Shown here piece after piece: positions 36,144 through 45,371 of a stretch of 64,000 bases of DNA. This DNA comes from Ferranicluibacter rubi. GTDB lineage: Bacteria; Pseudomonadota; Alphaproteobacteria; Rhizobiales; Rhizobiaceae. Where the stretch lies: assembly GCF_011603255.1 (NCBI RefSeq), contig NZ_JAANCM010000013.1:110428-174427 (forward strand), in the 5' to 3' direction. Numbering within the stretch: the stretch's first letter is position 1; each line of letters opens with the position of its first letter. A model generated the notes under the pieces. The model made no database searches and was not told the DNA's origin. It worked only from the letters and a program-made list of their open reading frames with translations. The position numbers and the translations under genes were made by a program.

Positions 36144-36581
36144 TCAGCCCTCCCGGTTGTGCATGTGATGGGCGAGCCTCGTCACCGGCTCCAGAATGAT
36201 CCTGCGAAGCTCGGGATGATCGACGCTTTCCTCGAGCGCCGTCTCGAAACAGAAGAGCCAACCTTCGATTTCCTCCGGGCCGGTGGAGGCTGCGAAATGA
36301 CGACGGCGCAGCATCGGATGGCCGTGCTTGTCGGTATAGAGCGGCGGCCCGCCGAGCCATCCCGTGAGGTAGTCATAAAGCTTCGCCTCGCTGCCCGCGA
36401 GCGATGGCGGGTGGACGGCGCGGCATGCGGCAGCCTCCGGCGCCGCGTCCATGATCTCGTAAAATCGGCGCGTCAGGGTCCGCACGGCGGCGTCGCCGCC
36501 GATCGCGTCGTAAAGAGTGGTGGTGCGGGCGTCTTCCATGGTGGGCATTCCGGTCTCAGGCAGGGGCAGGGGCGTCTTCAT
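36144..36581 (-). CDS. Group II truncated haemoglobin
   Basis: A 145-residue globin of the 2-on-2 type. The sequence TTLYDAIGGDAAVRTLTRRFYEIM carries the helix B/E start, WLGGPPLYTDKHGHPMLRRRH contains the proximal His (RRRHF) and the group II Trp lies in EGWLFCF. It probably handles O2 or NO; the nearby haem genes are suggestive only. Alternative ATGs within the first 16 residues could be the true start. Confidence 0.88.
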   Translation of the reverse strand: MKTPLPLPETGMPTMEDARTTTLYDAIGGDAAVRTLTRRFYEIMDAAPEAAACRAVHPPSLAGSEAKLYDYLTGWLGGPPLYTDKHGHPMLRRRHFAASTGPEEIEGWLFCFETALEESVDHPELRRIILEPVTRLAHHMHNREG

Positions 36582-36880
36582 ATCTGCGATGAGCGTCTTA
36601 AACCCGATTTGGAGAGAGGAGAAGATTCTCCAGCCGATTCAATTGGTCGCTGCTTCGCGCTCTCACGGTGAATCCGGTGGTCGAGACACTGGTGCTCTTG
36701 ATGGGATATGGACGATCGACCCAAAAAATTCTGCGTTCAAACTTGCTGATCCTAAACCGTCGAGACGTGCCAAGCTGTATTTTGAACGAGCGGGAACGCG
36801 TTCCCAATGAAGAGGTCAAAGGCATCGATAGCCCGACTTCGGGATCGTCCATGATGGGTCTGCGGCCATGCTGCGTAGTG
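36582..36880. other. Intergenic region, no convincing gene
   Basis: About 300 bp between the globin start and the end of the parE frame. It is lower in GC than its surroundings. Frames on both strands exist but lack ribosome sites and family features. It contains the short palindrome GGGAACGCGTTCCC near 36791. Confidence 0.45.
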
Positions 36881-37177
36881 TCAGAGAATTTCTCCGATCC
36901 AGTCCTCATGCCCGTGGCGAATACGGATCACGAAGATACTCCCGTCGTCACGGGCCTAATAGACGACGGTATGAGCCTTGAAAGGATGGATCCTGACAGG
37001 CGGAAAAATCTCGTGGCGCTCACGCGACATTCGAGGGTTCGAGGCTATGAGTTCGAGCACAGCAAAAAGCTCGTCGTGATATTGCCGGGCAACCAAGGAG
37101 CCGAAGACGCGGACGCCTTGTTCGGCGATTGCGACGATATCCTCTTCCGCTTCGACAGAGAGGTTAAACGGCATCAA
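36881..37177 (-). pseudogene. parE: RelE/ParE-family toxin interrupted by an in-frame TAG
   Basis: The frame encodes a ParE-type toxin: FNLSVEAEEDIVAIAEQGVRVFG, then ARQYHDELFAVLELIA, then RERHEIFPPVRIHPFKAHTVVY. A TAG at 36958-36956 stops it after 73 residues. The same frame continues past the stop with ARDDGSIFVIRIRHGHEDW, exactly the usual ParE C-terminus, to a TGA at 36883-36881. One base change would therefore restore a 98-residue toxin. Loss of the last 24 residues should remove the core strand and active-site Arg/His region. The ATG overlaps the parD stop by 4 bp. Confidence 0.83.
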
Positions 37178-37428
37178 GCGCGTCTGCTGGCGTCGTTGGC
37201 ACGACGAACGGCTGCGGCAAACAAGTCGTCTTTCGATCGGGTCCCAACACCGCTCTCGATTCCGTCATCGACAAAGCGTTGCATTTCGGCAATTTTGTCC
37301 GTGCGCGTTTGATCCCTGCGGATAAGGTCCCGAACGTAATCACTTGCATTCGCATACCTACCGGTCTTGGCTTGCGCTTCGACCCACTCTTTCATCGGGT
37401 CCGGTAGAGACACATTCATCGTTGCCAT
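37174..37428 (-). CDS. parD: ParD-family antitoxin
   Basis: An 84-residue ribbon-helix-helix protein, opening MATMNVSLPDPMKEWVEAQAK with YANASDYVRDLIRRD as the second helix. The C-terminal half is the toxin-binding tail. AAGGAGA lies 6 bp before the ATG at 37428. It appears intact while the partner toxin is interrupted. Confidence 0.88.
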   Translation of the reverse strand: MATMNVSLPDPMKEWVEAQAKTGRYANASDYVRDLIRRDQTRTDKIAEMQRFVDDGIESGVGTRSKDDLFAAAVRRANDASRRA

Positions 37429-37556
37429 TCGAGTCTCCTTCTCGTTCAGGATACGTCTCGATGGCAAACTTTGTCAAACTGACGGATCGTGAAACAGTGG
37501 TCTTGACCGGGCATTCGGCTGGACCCAAGATCGGCTTTCTCCGCGCGGAGGTCGCC

Positions 37557-37898
37557 TTGAGTCCTTTGATGCTCTACGCCGTTCTGATCGTCGCCATCGT
37601 CTTCGAGGTGCTCGGCACCTCGGCCATGCAGGCAGCCCAGCACTTCACGCGGCTCGGGCCGACGCTGGTGATGGTCGGCTGCTATGCGATTGCCTTCTTC
37701 TGCCTGTCCTACACGCTGCGCGCCATTCCCGTCGGCATCGCCTATGCGATCTGGAGCGGCCTCGGCATCGTGCTGATCTCGGTCGTCGGTGTCGTCGCCT
37801 TCGGCCAGCGGCTCGACCTTCCCGCCGTGCTCGGGCTCGGGCTGATTATCGCGGGCGTCATCGTCATCAACGTGTTTTCCAAATCCACATTCCACTGA
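37557..37898 (+). CDS. SMR-family multidrug efflux protein
   Basis: A 113-residue four-helix transporter of the EmrE/QacE group. The conserved Glu lies in the first helix (LIVAIVFEVLGTSAM), and LSYTLRAIPVGIAYAIWSGLG is the signature of helix 3. It exchanges protons for cationic compounds as a dimer. A TTG start at 37557 is chosen because GGAGGT lies 4 bp upstream; the first ATG at 37569 is 16 bp from that site. Confidence 0.88.
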   Translation: MSPLMLYAVLIVAIVFEVLGTSAMQAAQHFTRLGPTLVMVGCYAIAFFCLSYTLRAIPVGIAYAIWSGLGIVLISVVGVVAFGQRLDLPAVLGLGLIIAGVIVINVFSKSTFH

Positions 37899-38069
37899 AG
37901 GTCGGGTCTGCTGAGAGCCGTATGCGCGCATCTTGCACCCCGCTCATGTTCGTTCTATCGCTGAGCACTGCAAGCGCTTTGGAGGAGCGCCCGGATGCGT
38001 GTCCGGAACCTTTTCGGCCGTTGGGCCTTGCTTTTGCTGGGGCTGTTTCAGAGTTTTCAGGAGATGATA

Positions 38070-38855
38070 ATGACTATTCGTGCCGTCGTCTGGGGCGAGA
38101 ACATTCACGAGCATACGAATGCGATCGTCGGAGGCGTCTACCCCAACGGGATGCATACCGCGATCGCCGCAGGCCTCAACGAGCATCCGAACATCGAAGC
38201 GACGACAGCCACGTTGCAGGAGCCGGAACACGGTCTCTCCGAGGCGCGTCTTGCGAAAACCGACGTGCTTCTCTGGTGGGGCCACAAGGCTCATGGCGAT
38301 GTCGAGGACGAGATCGTCGAGCGCGTAGCGAAACGCGTCTGGGAAGGCATGGGCCTGATCGTGCTGCACTCCGGTCATTTCGCAAAGCCGTTCAAGCGCC
38401 TGATGGGCACGCCCTGCGCACTGAAATGGCGCGAGGCAGGCGAGCGGGAGCGGGTCTGGGTCGTCAATCCGCGCCACCCGATCGCCGAGGGGCTCGACGA
38501 CAATTTCGTGCTTGAGAACGAGGAAATGTATGGCGAGCAGTTCTCCGTGCCGGAGCCTTTGGAAACGGTCTTCATCTCCTGGTTTGCCGGCGGCGAGGTG
38601 TTCCGCTCCGGCCTGACCTGGCGGCGCGGTGCCGGCAACATTTTCTACTTCCGTCCGGGCCACGAGACCTACCCGACCTACTACGATGCCAATGTGAAGA
38701 CGGTGCTGAAGAATGCCGTTCGCTGGGCCTACAATTCGCAGGGCGCGCTGACATCGATCCACGATGCGCCGAACGTTCCGGTCGAGCGGGCGCTGGAGCC
38801 GATCGTGGAGCGTGGGCCGCGTCTGCACAAGGCCGGCGAAGAGGGCTACAAGTGA
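38070..38855 (+). CDS. ThuA-domain (trehalose-utilisation type) protein
   Basis: A 261-residue protein of the ThuA glutamine-amidotransferase-like fold. Visible blocks are [42 protein letters not shown] and [15 protein letters not shown]. In Sinorhizobium thuA/thuB act in trehalose and related disaccharide catabolism, and here too a ThuB-like dehydrogenase follows. AGGAG lies 7 bp before the ATG at 38070; a second ATG two codons earlier is possible. No transporter is adjacent. Confidence 0.88.
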   Translation: MTIRAVVWGENIHEHTNAIVGGVYPNGMHTAIAAGLNEHPNIEATTATLQEPEHGLSEARLAKTDVLLWWGHKAHGDVEDEIVERVAKRVWEGMGLIVLHSGHFAKPFKRLMGTPCALKWREAGERERVWVVNPRHPIAEGLDDNFVLENEEMYGEQFSVPEPLETVFISWFAGGEVFRSGLTWRRGAGNIFYFRPGHETYPTYYDANVKTVLKNAVRWAYNSQGALTSIHDAPNVPVERALEPIVERGPRLHKAGEEGYK

Positions 38856-39907
38856 TGGCGCCGATCCGGATCCTCATTCTCGGCACCGGCGGTATGGCGA
38901 ACACGCATGCGATGAATTTCGAGACGATCTCGGACGCCGTGCTGGTCGCGGCCGTCGATGTCGACCATGCCCGGGTGCGCGCCTTCGCCCTGCGGCATGA
39001 TATCCCCACCACCTTCACGTCGCTGGACGAGGCGATCGCCTGGGGCGAATTCGACGCCGTGGCGAACGTGACGCCGGACCGCGTGCACCATGCAACGACA
39101 CTGGCGCTGCTGGCGGCCGGTAAGCATGTGCTTTGCGAGAAGCCTTTGGCGGAAAACTTCGCCAAGGCTGACGAGATGGCGACGGCGGCGGAGAAATCCG
39201 GCCTCGTGACGATGGTGAACCTGACCTATCGCAACGTCGCCGCCGTGCAGAAGGCGCGGCAGCTGGTGATCTCTGGCGAGATTGGGCAGGTGCGCCACAT
39301 CGAGGCGTCTTATCTTCAGAGCTGGCTCGTGTCCAAGGCCTGGGGCGATTGGGCGACGGAGTCGCAGTGGTTGTGGCGGCTTTCGACCAAGCATGGCTCG
39401 AATGGCGTTCTCGGCGATGTCGGCATCCACATCCTCGACTTCGTCGGCTATGGCGCGGCCACCGAGATCGACCATGTCTTCGCGCGGCTGAAGACCTTCG
39501 ACAAGGTGCCGGGCAACCGGATCGGGGAGTACGACCTCGATGCGAACGACAGCTTCACCATGACCGCCGAGTTCACCAACGGCGCCATGGGAGTCATCCA
39601 TGCCAGCCGCTGGGCCGTCGGCCACCTGAACGAGCTGCGCCTGCGGATGCATGGCGACAAGGGCGCGCTGGAGGTGGTGCACACGCCCGACGGCGCGACG
39701 CTGCGCGCCTGCCTCGGCGACGATGTGGAAAAGGGCATCTGGAAGGTTATCGACCCCGGCACCGTCTTTACCAACTACCAGCGCTTCATCGACGCCATCA
39801 AGGTCGGCAAGACCGCCGAACCCGGCTTCCGCCACGCCGCCGACCTGCAGAAGGTGCTTGACCTTGCGCTGGAGACGGAGCGGGAACGGCGGGAGATGGC
39901 TGTTTGA
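38855..39907 (+). CDS. Gfo/Idh/MocA-family oxidoreductase, ThuB-like
   Basis: A 350-residue NAD(P)-dependent sugar dehydrogenase. The dinucleotide site is ILILGTGGMANTHAMNF and the catalytic-side EKP motif is in HVLCEKPLAENF; the C-terminal domain begins near residue 125 and includes GDVGIHILDFVGYGAA. It overlaps the ThuA stop (TGATG; a GTG at 38852 is an alternative start). It probably oxidises a disaccharide with ThuA. Confidence 0.9.
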   Translation: MAPIRILILGTGGMANTHAMNFETISDAVLVAAVDVDHARVRAFALRHDIPTTFTSLDEAIAWGEFDAVANVTPDRVHHATTLALLAAGKHVLCEKPLAENFAKADEMATAAEKSGLVTMVNLTYRNVAAVQKARQLVISGEIGQVRHIEASYLQSWLVSKAWGDWATESQWLWRLSTKHGSNGVLGDVGIHILDFVGYGAATEIDHVFARLKTFDKVPGNRIGEYDLDANDSFTMTAEFTNGAMGVIHASRWAVGHLNELRLRMHGDKGALEVVHTPDGATLRACLGDDVEKGIWKVIDPGTVFTNYQRFIDAIKVGKTAEPGFRHAADLQKVLDLALETERERREMAV

Positions 39908-40015
39908 GCGCAGCGTTTGGCCGGCGTTCGGTTGCAACGCTTTAACGGATGTGCGCAAAGAAGAACGTCGCCCCCGGCTCGAAGACCGGAGGCAACAGCT
40001 ATCATATACTACGGA

Positions 40016-41287
40016 TCACTGCCCCGTTGCCGTCTCCAGCGTGCCGCCGACCGATCTTCCAAGGCGATCCACCTGGCCGCGGTAGTTCTCGCGGGTTTTC
40101 GGGTCGAAGATCAGGATCGGGGTGCTGACCGCGATGCTGGCGGCGCTGCCCACCGTCTGCGCGGTGCCGAGCGCCACGGCGCCGACGCGTTCGCCGAGGC
40201 CGATATCGCTGTCGGTGACGGTTTGGCCGGCGATCAGGCGGTTGCCGAGCAGTTTGACCATTTCCGGGCTTTCGGCGAACTTGCCGTGGTTGAGGCGGTC
40301 ACCGGTCTGGAGCGCCGTAAGATCGAGAACGGTGATGCCGGCCTTTTCGAGATTGGTGCGGTAGGGCTCCTGCGTCGGGTCGATCTGACCGAGGCGTTCC
40401 ACATTGCCGGAAATGCGGCGCGAGATGGAGAGCGCCCTGTCGTCCTGTGAGACGAACAGGGTGAATTTCGGCTTGTTCGGCCCCATCGCCTCCCACTGCT
40501 TGCCGAACACATCGACGTCGAGATCGGGGGAGGCGAGGATGACGTTGTTGATCTTCGGCGCGACGCGGCCGTCGCGGATCGCCATCTGGCGCAGCGCCTC
40601 GACGGTGACCCAGGAGCCCATTGAGTGCGCCATGATCGTCACGTCGGAGATGCGCGGGTCATTGGCGGTGCGGCGCAGCAGGTCTTCCAGCGCGTCGCGG
40701 GAGTAGTTGGTGCTTTCCTTGTCGTAATTGTAGTCGAAGATGCTGGCGCGTGACGGCCAAGTGAAGATGATCGGCGCCACGTCGGCGCGGCTGTCGTGCA
40801 CGATCTGTGCGAAGCGATAGACCGCGTCCTCGTAGCGATTGTTGAAGCCGTGGACGAAGATCAGCACGCGGCGGCTTTTCGGCAGCGAGTCGCGCGTCCA
40901 TGTCTCCACCTCCGCGCGCTCGGCGAGTGGCGTCACCGAGACGGTCGAGAATTCCTTCGAGGGATCGGCCGGCAGGCGCTTCGGCCATTGCACCTGACCG
41001 ATCTTGCGATTTTTATCCGGCGGGATGGAGACGACGATCTCGGCCGCCGAAAGCTCCGTACCACGCTCGCCGCCATAGAGAACGCCGGCCTGCTGCGAGG
41101 GTGCGCGGGTCGTCGCCACGAGCATGTCGACCTCGGTTGCGCCAGGGGCGGTGCCCGAGGGGATCAGCACGCCGACAGGCCGGCCGGCGCAGGCCGACAG
41201 GCTGAGCGCCAAAGCGAGGAGACTCACCATGCGCAGGCTTCTGGAGAGGGACGGTGCCGGACGTCCTGTCCGCTGCTCTGTCATCAT
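40016..41287 (-). CDS. Lipoprotein alpha/beta hydrolase (DUF900 type)
   Basis: A 423-residue protein. A lipoprotein signal ends in the lipobox LSACAG, so it should be anchored in the envelope. The hydrolase domain (about 60-330) has the oxyanion region FVHGFNNRYEDA, the nucleophile elbow MAHSMGSW, the acid-side LASPDLDVDVF and a His near VSQDDRAL. Members act as esterases on unknown substrates. The C-terminal 90 residues are an extension. The start is one of two consecutive ATGs with AAGGG upstream. Confidence 0.88.
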   Translation of the reverse strand: MMTEQRTGRPAPSLSRSLRMVSLLALALSLSACAGRPVGVLIPSGTAPGATEVDMLVATTRAPSQQAGVLYGGERGTELSAAEIVVSIPPDKNRKIGQVQWPKRLPADPSKEFSTVSVTPLAERAEVETWTRDSLPKSRRVLIFVHGFNNRYEDAVYRFAQIVHDSRADVAPIIFTWPSRASIFDYNYDKESTNYSRDALEDLLRRTANDPRISDVTIMAHSMGSWVTVEALRQMAIRDGRVAPKINNVILASPDLDVDVFGKQWEAMGPNKPKFTLFVSQDDRALSISRRISGNVERLGQIDPTQEPYRTNLEKAGITVLDLTALQTGDRLNHGKFAESPEMVKLLGNRLIAGQTVTDSDIGLGERVGAVALGTAQTVGSAASIAVSTPILIFDPKTRENYRGQVDRLGRSVGGTLETATGQ

Positions 41288-41538
41288 GACGGAACCCTTC
41301 ATCTGTTCGCCCGAGACTTGCCAGATTTGAAGCGCCACGGAAAACCGTTTCTTGGTCCATCGCAAATTGCTGGGATACCGTCACCCGAATGCCACGCCGG
41401 GTCTCTCCTGTGCACTGCCCATTTTGTTTGCAGTTCGCCGTTGCAAGCCTTCGCCGCATTGTCTAGCATTCATTTTGCCGACAGGCATCCAGCGCGTCAT
41501 GTGATGAGTAATGTCCTGTTTTAGAAGGTTTTTCGATA

Positions 41539-42600
41539 ATGCAGGCAGTTTTCGACGGGCATAATGATGTGCTCTTGCGGCTCTGGAGCCACGCACGGGG
41601 TGGGCAGGATCCTGTTGCTGAATTCCGGGATGGCACGCCCTCCGGGCATATCGACGGCCCACGCGCAGCCAAGGGTGGTCTCGCGGGTGGCCTCTGCGCC
41701 ATCTACATTCCCTCGGGCGACCTGATCCTTAAACAGCCGGATGCGAACGGACACTATGTGACGCCGATGTCGGCGCCGCTGGAGCGTGGCCCCTCGCTGG
41801 AGATCGCCCTGCAATTTGCGGCCATCGCGTTGCGCCTCGATCAGGCGAAAGCCTGGCGCCTCTGCCGCACGACGGCAGAGATCCGCAAGGCGATGGCGGA
41901 CGGTATTTTCGCAGCCGTGCTGCATATGGAAGGCTGCGAGGCGATCGATGCCGATCTCGCGGCACTCGAGACGTTCTACGCGGCCGGCCTGCGGTCGCTC
42001 GGTCCCGTTTGGAGCCGCCACAACATCTTCGGCCACGGCGTGCCGTTCGCCTATCCGATGGACCCGGACACCGGTCCGGGCCTGACGGATGCAGGTTTCG
42101 CGCTCGTGCGGGCCTGCGACCGGCTCGGCATCGCCATCGATCTCGCGCATATCACCGAGAAGGGCTTCTGGGATGTGGCGAAGGCCAGCACGGCACCGCT
42201 GATCGCCAGCCATTCCAACGCCCATGCGCTGACGCCCGTGGCCCGGAACCTGACCGACAAACAGATGGACGCGATCCGCGAAAGCGGCGGACTGGCCGGC
42301 CTCAACTATGCCACGACCATGCTGCGCCCGGACGGCCAGGAGAATGCGGCGACGCCGCTCTCCGACATGGTGCGCCATGTGGACTACATGGTCGAGCGTA
42401 TGGGAATCGACTGCGTCGCGCTCGGATCGGACTTCGACGGGGCAACGATTCCTGCCGAGATTTCGGATGCGGGTGGAAACCAGAACCTCATTGCCGCTCT
42501 GCGGAGCGCCGGTTATGGTGAGGACGATCTTACAAAACTCTGCCGGGAAAACTGGCTGCGTGTTCTTTCCAAGGTCTGGCACGAGACCGACCAAGGCTGA
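41539..42600 (+). CDS. M19 membrane (renal-type) dipeptidase
   Basis: A 353-residue Zn dipeptidase. Metal-binding sites are visible as DGHNDVLLRLW, the Glu of LHMEGCEAI, the His of DLAHITEKGFWDV and HSNAHAL, and SDFDGATIP. It hydrolyses dipeptides, often including D-amino acid forms. It is 44 bp ahead of a dipeptide ABC transporter, which suggests uptake and cleavage are coupled. Confidence 0.93.
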   Translation: MQAVFDGHNDVLLRLWSHARGGQDPVAEFRDGTPSGHIDGPRAAKGGLAGGLCAIYIPSGDLILKQPDANGHYVTPMSAPLERGPSLEIALQFAAIALRLDQAKAWRLCRTTAEIRKAMADGIFAAVLHMEGCEAIDADLAALETFYAAGLRSLGPVWSRHNIFGHGVPFAYPMDPDTGPGLTDAGFALVRACDRLGIAIDLAHITEKGFWDVAKASTAPLIASHSNAHALTPVARNLTDKQMDAIRESGGLAGLNYATTMLRPDGQENAATPLSDMVRHVDYMVERMGIDCVALGSDFDGATIPAEISDAGGNQNLIAALRSAGYGEDDLTKLCRENWLRVLSKVWHETDQG

Positions 42601-42644
42601 CGATCAACGGCCGCAAAGGCCAGAATGACAAAGGGGACAGAGCG

Positions 42645-44288
42645 ATGATGCATACTTTCGGCACGACGATGCGACGGTTGACGGCAGGGGCGGCGATCGC
42701 CCTCATCATGACGGCGGCCGCACCCGCCTATGCCGCAACGCCCGCGGACACGCTGGTTCAGGCCTGGGCGATCGACGACATCATTTCCATGGATCCGGGC
42801 GAGGCCTTCGAGCTTTCGACGGCCGAAATCACCGCCAACACCTACAGCCTGCTCGTCCGGCTCGATCTTGCCGATACGTCGAAAGTGAAGGGTGACCTTG
42901 CCGAGAGCTGGACGGTTTCCGACGATGGCCTGACCTACACGTTCAAGCTGAAGCCGGGCATGACGTTTGCCTCGGGCAATCCGATCACCGCCGAAGACGT
43001 GGCATGGTCAATCGAACGCGTCATCAAGATGGACAAGAGCCCCGCGTTTATTCTCACGCAGTTCGGCCTGAATGGCGAGAATGTTACCGAGAAAGCCAAG
43101 GCGGTCGATCCAACCACGTTCTCGTTCACTGTCGATAAGGCCTATGCGCCCAGCTTCGTGCTGAATTGCCTGACGGCGACGGTTGGTTCCGTCGTGGACA
43201 AGAAGCTGGTGCTGGAACACGTGGCTCCCGTGACGGTCAGCGCAGAGAGCAAATACGACAATGACTTCGGCAATGCCTGGCTGAAAACCAATTTTGCTGG
43301 CTCCGGCCCGTTCAAGCTGCGCGAATGGCGCGCGAACGAAGTCGTCGTGCTCGAGCGTAATGATACGTATTTTGGTGAGAAGCCGAAGCTTGCCCGTGTG
43401 ATCTATCGCCATCTCAAGGAAAGCTCTGGCCAGCGGCTGGCGCTCGAGAATGGTGACGTGGATATCGCCCGCAACATCGAGCCGAACGATCTCGATGCCA
43501 TCTCCGGCAACGCCGACCTGAAGCTTGATAGCGCTCCGAAAGGTACTGTCTATTTCATCAGCCAGAACCAGAAGAATCCTAATCTGGCCAAGCCCGAGGT
43601 CATTGAGGCCTTCAAGTATCTTGTCGACTATGACGCAATCGGCTCGACTTTGATTAAGGGCGTTGGAGAAGTCCATCAGACATTCCTGCCGAAGGGCGTT
43701 CTGGGTGAGCTCGATGCCAAGCCTTATAAGCTCGACGTCGCAAAGGCTAAGGAACTGCTGGCAAAAGCTGGTTTGCCCGATGGCTTCACGGTGACCATGG
43801 ACGTGCGCAGCATCCAGCCGATCACGGGGATTGCGGAATCGTTTCAGCAGACAGCGGCGCAGGCTGGAATCAAGATCGACATTATTCCAGGGGACGGAAA
43901 GCAGACCTTGACGAAATTCCGAGCCAGGACCCACGACATATATATTGGGCAGTGGGGCCAGGATTATTTCGACCCGAATTCGAACGCTGAGACCTTCACG
44001 ATCAATTACGACAATTCCGACGAGGGGAAAAATAAGACGCTCGCCTGGCGGAATGCTTGGGACGTGCCGAAGGCGCTGACTGAAGAAGCGAAGGCGGCGC
44101 TGACCGAGAAGGACAGTGAGAAGCGCGCTGCTATGTATCGCGACATCCAGCAGAAGTTTCTTGAGACCAGTCCTTTCACGATGATCTACCAGCAGACGGA
44201 AGTGGCGGGCGTGCGCAAGGACGTGCAGAACTTCAAGCTCGGCCCGAGCTTCGACACGACCTTCCTCGGTGGCGTCACCAAGGAATAG
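42645..44288 (+). CDS. Dipeptide/oligopeptide ABC transporter binding protein
   Basis: A 547-residue family-5 extracellular binding protein. The signal peptide is cleaved near AYAAT; conserved blocks are DPGEAFELSTAEI, LAESWTVSDDGLTYTFKLKPG and PSFVLNCLT. It delivers peptides to the permeases that follow. From about 43080 to 44170 the codon use is visibly more AT-rich (AAG/GCT/GAT-rich) than in the flanking genes. Confidence 0.93.
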   Translation: MMHTFGTTMRRLTAGAAIALIMTAAAPAYAATPADTLVQAWAIDDIISMDPGEAFELSTAEITANTYSLLVRLDLADTSKVKGDLAESWTVSDDGLTYTFKLKPGMTFASGNPITAEDVAWSIERVIKMDKSPAFILTQFGLNGENVTEKAKAVDPTTFSFTVDKAYAPSFVLNCLTATVGSVVDKKLVLEHVAPVTVSAESKYDNDFGNAWLKTNFAGSGPFKLREWRANEVVVLERNDTYFGEKPKLARVIYRHLKESSGQRLALENGDVDIARNIEPNDLDAISGNADLKLDSAPKGTVYFISQNQKNPNLAKPEVIEAFKYLVDYDAIGSTLIKGVGEVHQTFLPKGVLGELDAKPYKLDVAKAKELLAKAGLPDGFTVTMDVRSIQPITGIAESFQQTAAQAGIKIDIIPGDGKQTLTKFRARTHDIYIGQWGQDYFDPNSNAETFTINYDNSDEGKNKTLAWRNAWDVPKALTEEAKAALTEKDSEKRAAMYRDIQQKFLETSPFTMIYQQTEVAGVRKDVQNFKLGPSFDTTFLGGVTKE

Positions 44289-44297
44289 GCCGACCGC

Positions 44298-45371
44298 ATG
44301 ACCCTTCCCGAAACGTCGCAGATGGTGGCCGGGCGCTCGAAAGGCGCCCGGGCGCGGGGGCGGGCGGCGATCGTCGCGCGCTTCCTCGTGGTCATCGTCA
44401 CTACCTATCTCGGCCTTCTCGCCGTGACCTTCTTTATCGGCCGGGTGATTCCGATCGATCCCGTGCTTGCCGTTCTCGGCGACCGGGCGCCCGCCCATGT
44501 GGTGGAGCGGGTGCGCGAGGAGATGGGGCTGAACCTGCCGCTCTACCAGCAGTTCTTTCGCTATCTCGGCGATGCGCTGCAGGGGAATTTCGGGACGTCG
44601 GTGCTCACCACCAATCCGGTCATGACCGACATCCGCCGCGTCCTGCCGGCGACCGTCGAGCTTGCGACGCTGGGAACGCTGATCGGCAGCCTCATCGGCG
44701 TGCCGTTGGGGGTTCTGGCGGCGGTCAAGCGCGGCAGCCTGATCGACCAGGCCGTGCGCATCGTCGGGCTGATCGGCTATTCCGTGCCGATCTTCTGGCT
44801 GGCGCTCCTGTCGCTGCTCTTGTTCTATGCGCAGCTTCGCTGGGTTGCCTTTCCCGGCCGCATCGATGTCGTGTACGAATATACTTTCACACCCAGAACC
44901 GGGCTTTTCCTGCTGGATTCGCTCTGGCAAGGGCAGTGGGACGTGTTCCGCGACGTCTTCCGCCACATCATCCTGCCGGCAAGCCTGCTCGGCTATGTCT
45001 CTCTCGCCTATATCAGCCGGATGACGCGCAATTTCATGCTGAATGAATTGTCGCAGGAATACATCGTCGCGGCCCGGGCAAAGGGACTTTCGGAGACGCG
45101 GATCATCTGGTTCCATGCGCTGCGCAATGCCGCCGTGCCGCTCGTCACCGTCATCGCGCTGTCTTATGCGAGCCTTCTGGAAGGCTCCGTGCTCACCGAG
45201 ACGGTGTTCGCCTGGCCGGGCATCGGGCTCTACATCACCAATTCGCTGCAGAATGCCGACATGAACGCCGTGCTCGGTGGCACGATCGTGATCGGCTCCA
45301 TCTTCATCGCCATCAATATCCTGTCCGATATTCTCTATCGGACGCTCGACCCGAGGACGCGCGCGCGATGA
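44298..45371 (+). CDS. Dipeptide ABC transporter permease (DppB type)
   Basis: A 357-residue permease with six helices and the family opening VTFFIGRVIPIDPVLAVLGD, then the EAA-like loop YIVAARAKGLSETRIIWFHALRN. It has a longer than usual basic N-terminus (about 30 residues before helix 1). It starts 9 bp after the binding protein and overlaps dppC by 4 bp. Confidence 0.94.
   Translation: MTLPETSQMVAGRSKGARARGRAAIVARFLVVIVTTYLGLLAVTFFIGRVIPIDPVLAVLGDRAPAHVVERVREEMGLNLPLYQQFFRYLGDALQGNFGTSVLTTNPVMTDIRRVLPATVELATLGTLIGSLIGVPLGVLAAVKRGSLIDQAVRIVGLIGYSVPIFWLALLSLLLFYAQLRWVAFPGRIDVVYEYTFTPRTGLFLLDSLWQGQWDVFRDVFRHIILPASLLGYVSLAYISRMTRNFMLNELSQEYIVAARAKGLSETRIIWFHALRNAAVPLVTVIALSYASLLEGSVLTETVFAWPGIGLYITNSLQNADMNAVLGGTIVIGSIFIAINILSDILYRTLDPRTRAR

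Noticed and set aside
36598..36909. 103-residue minus-strand ORF between globin and parE
   Set aside because: No ribosome site or family features, and it overlaps the restored ParE C-terminal frame.
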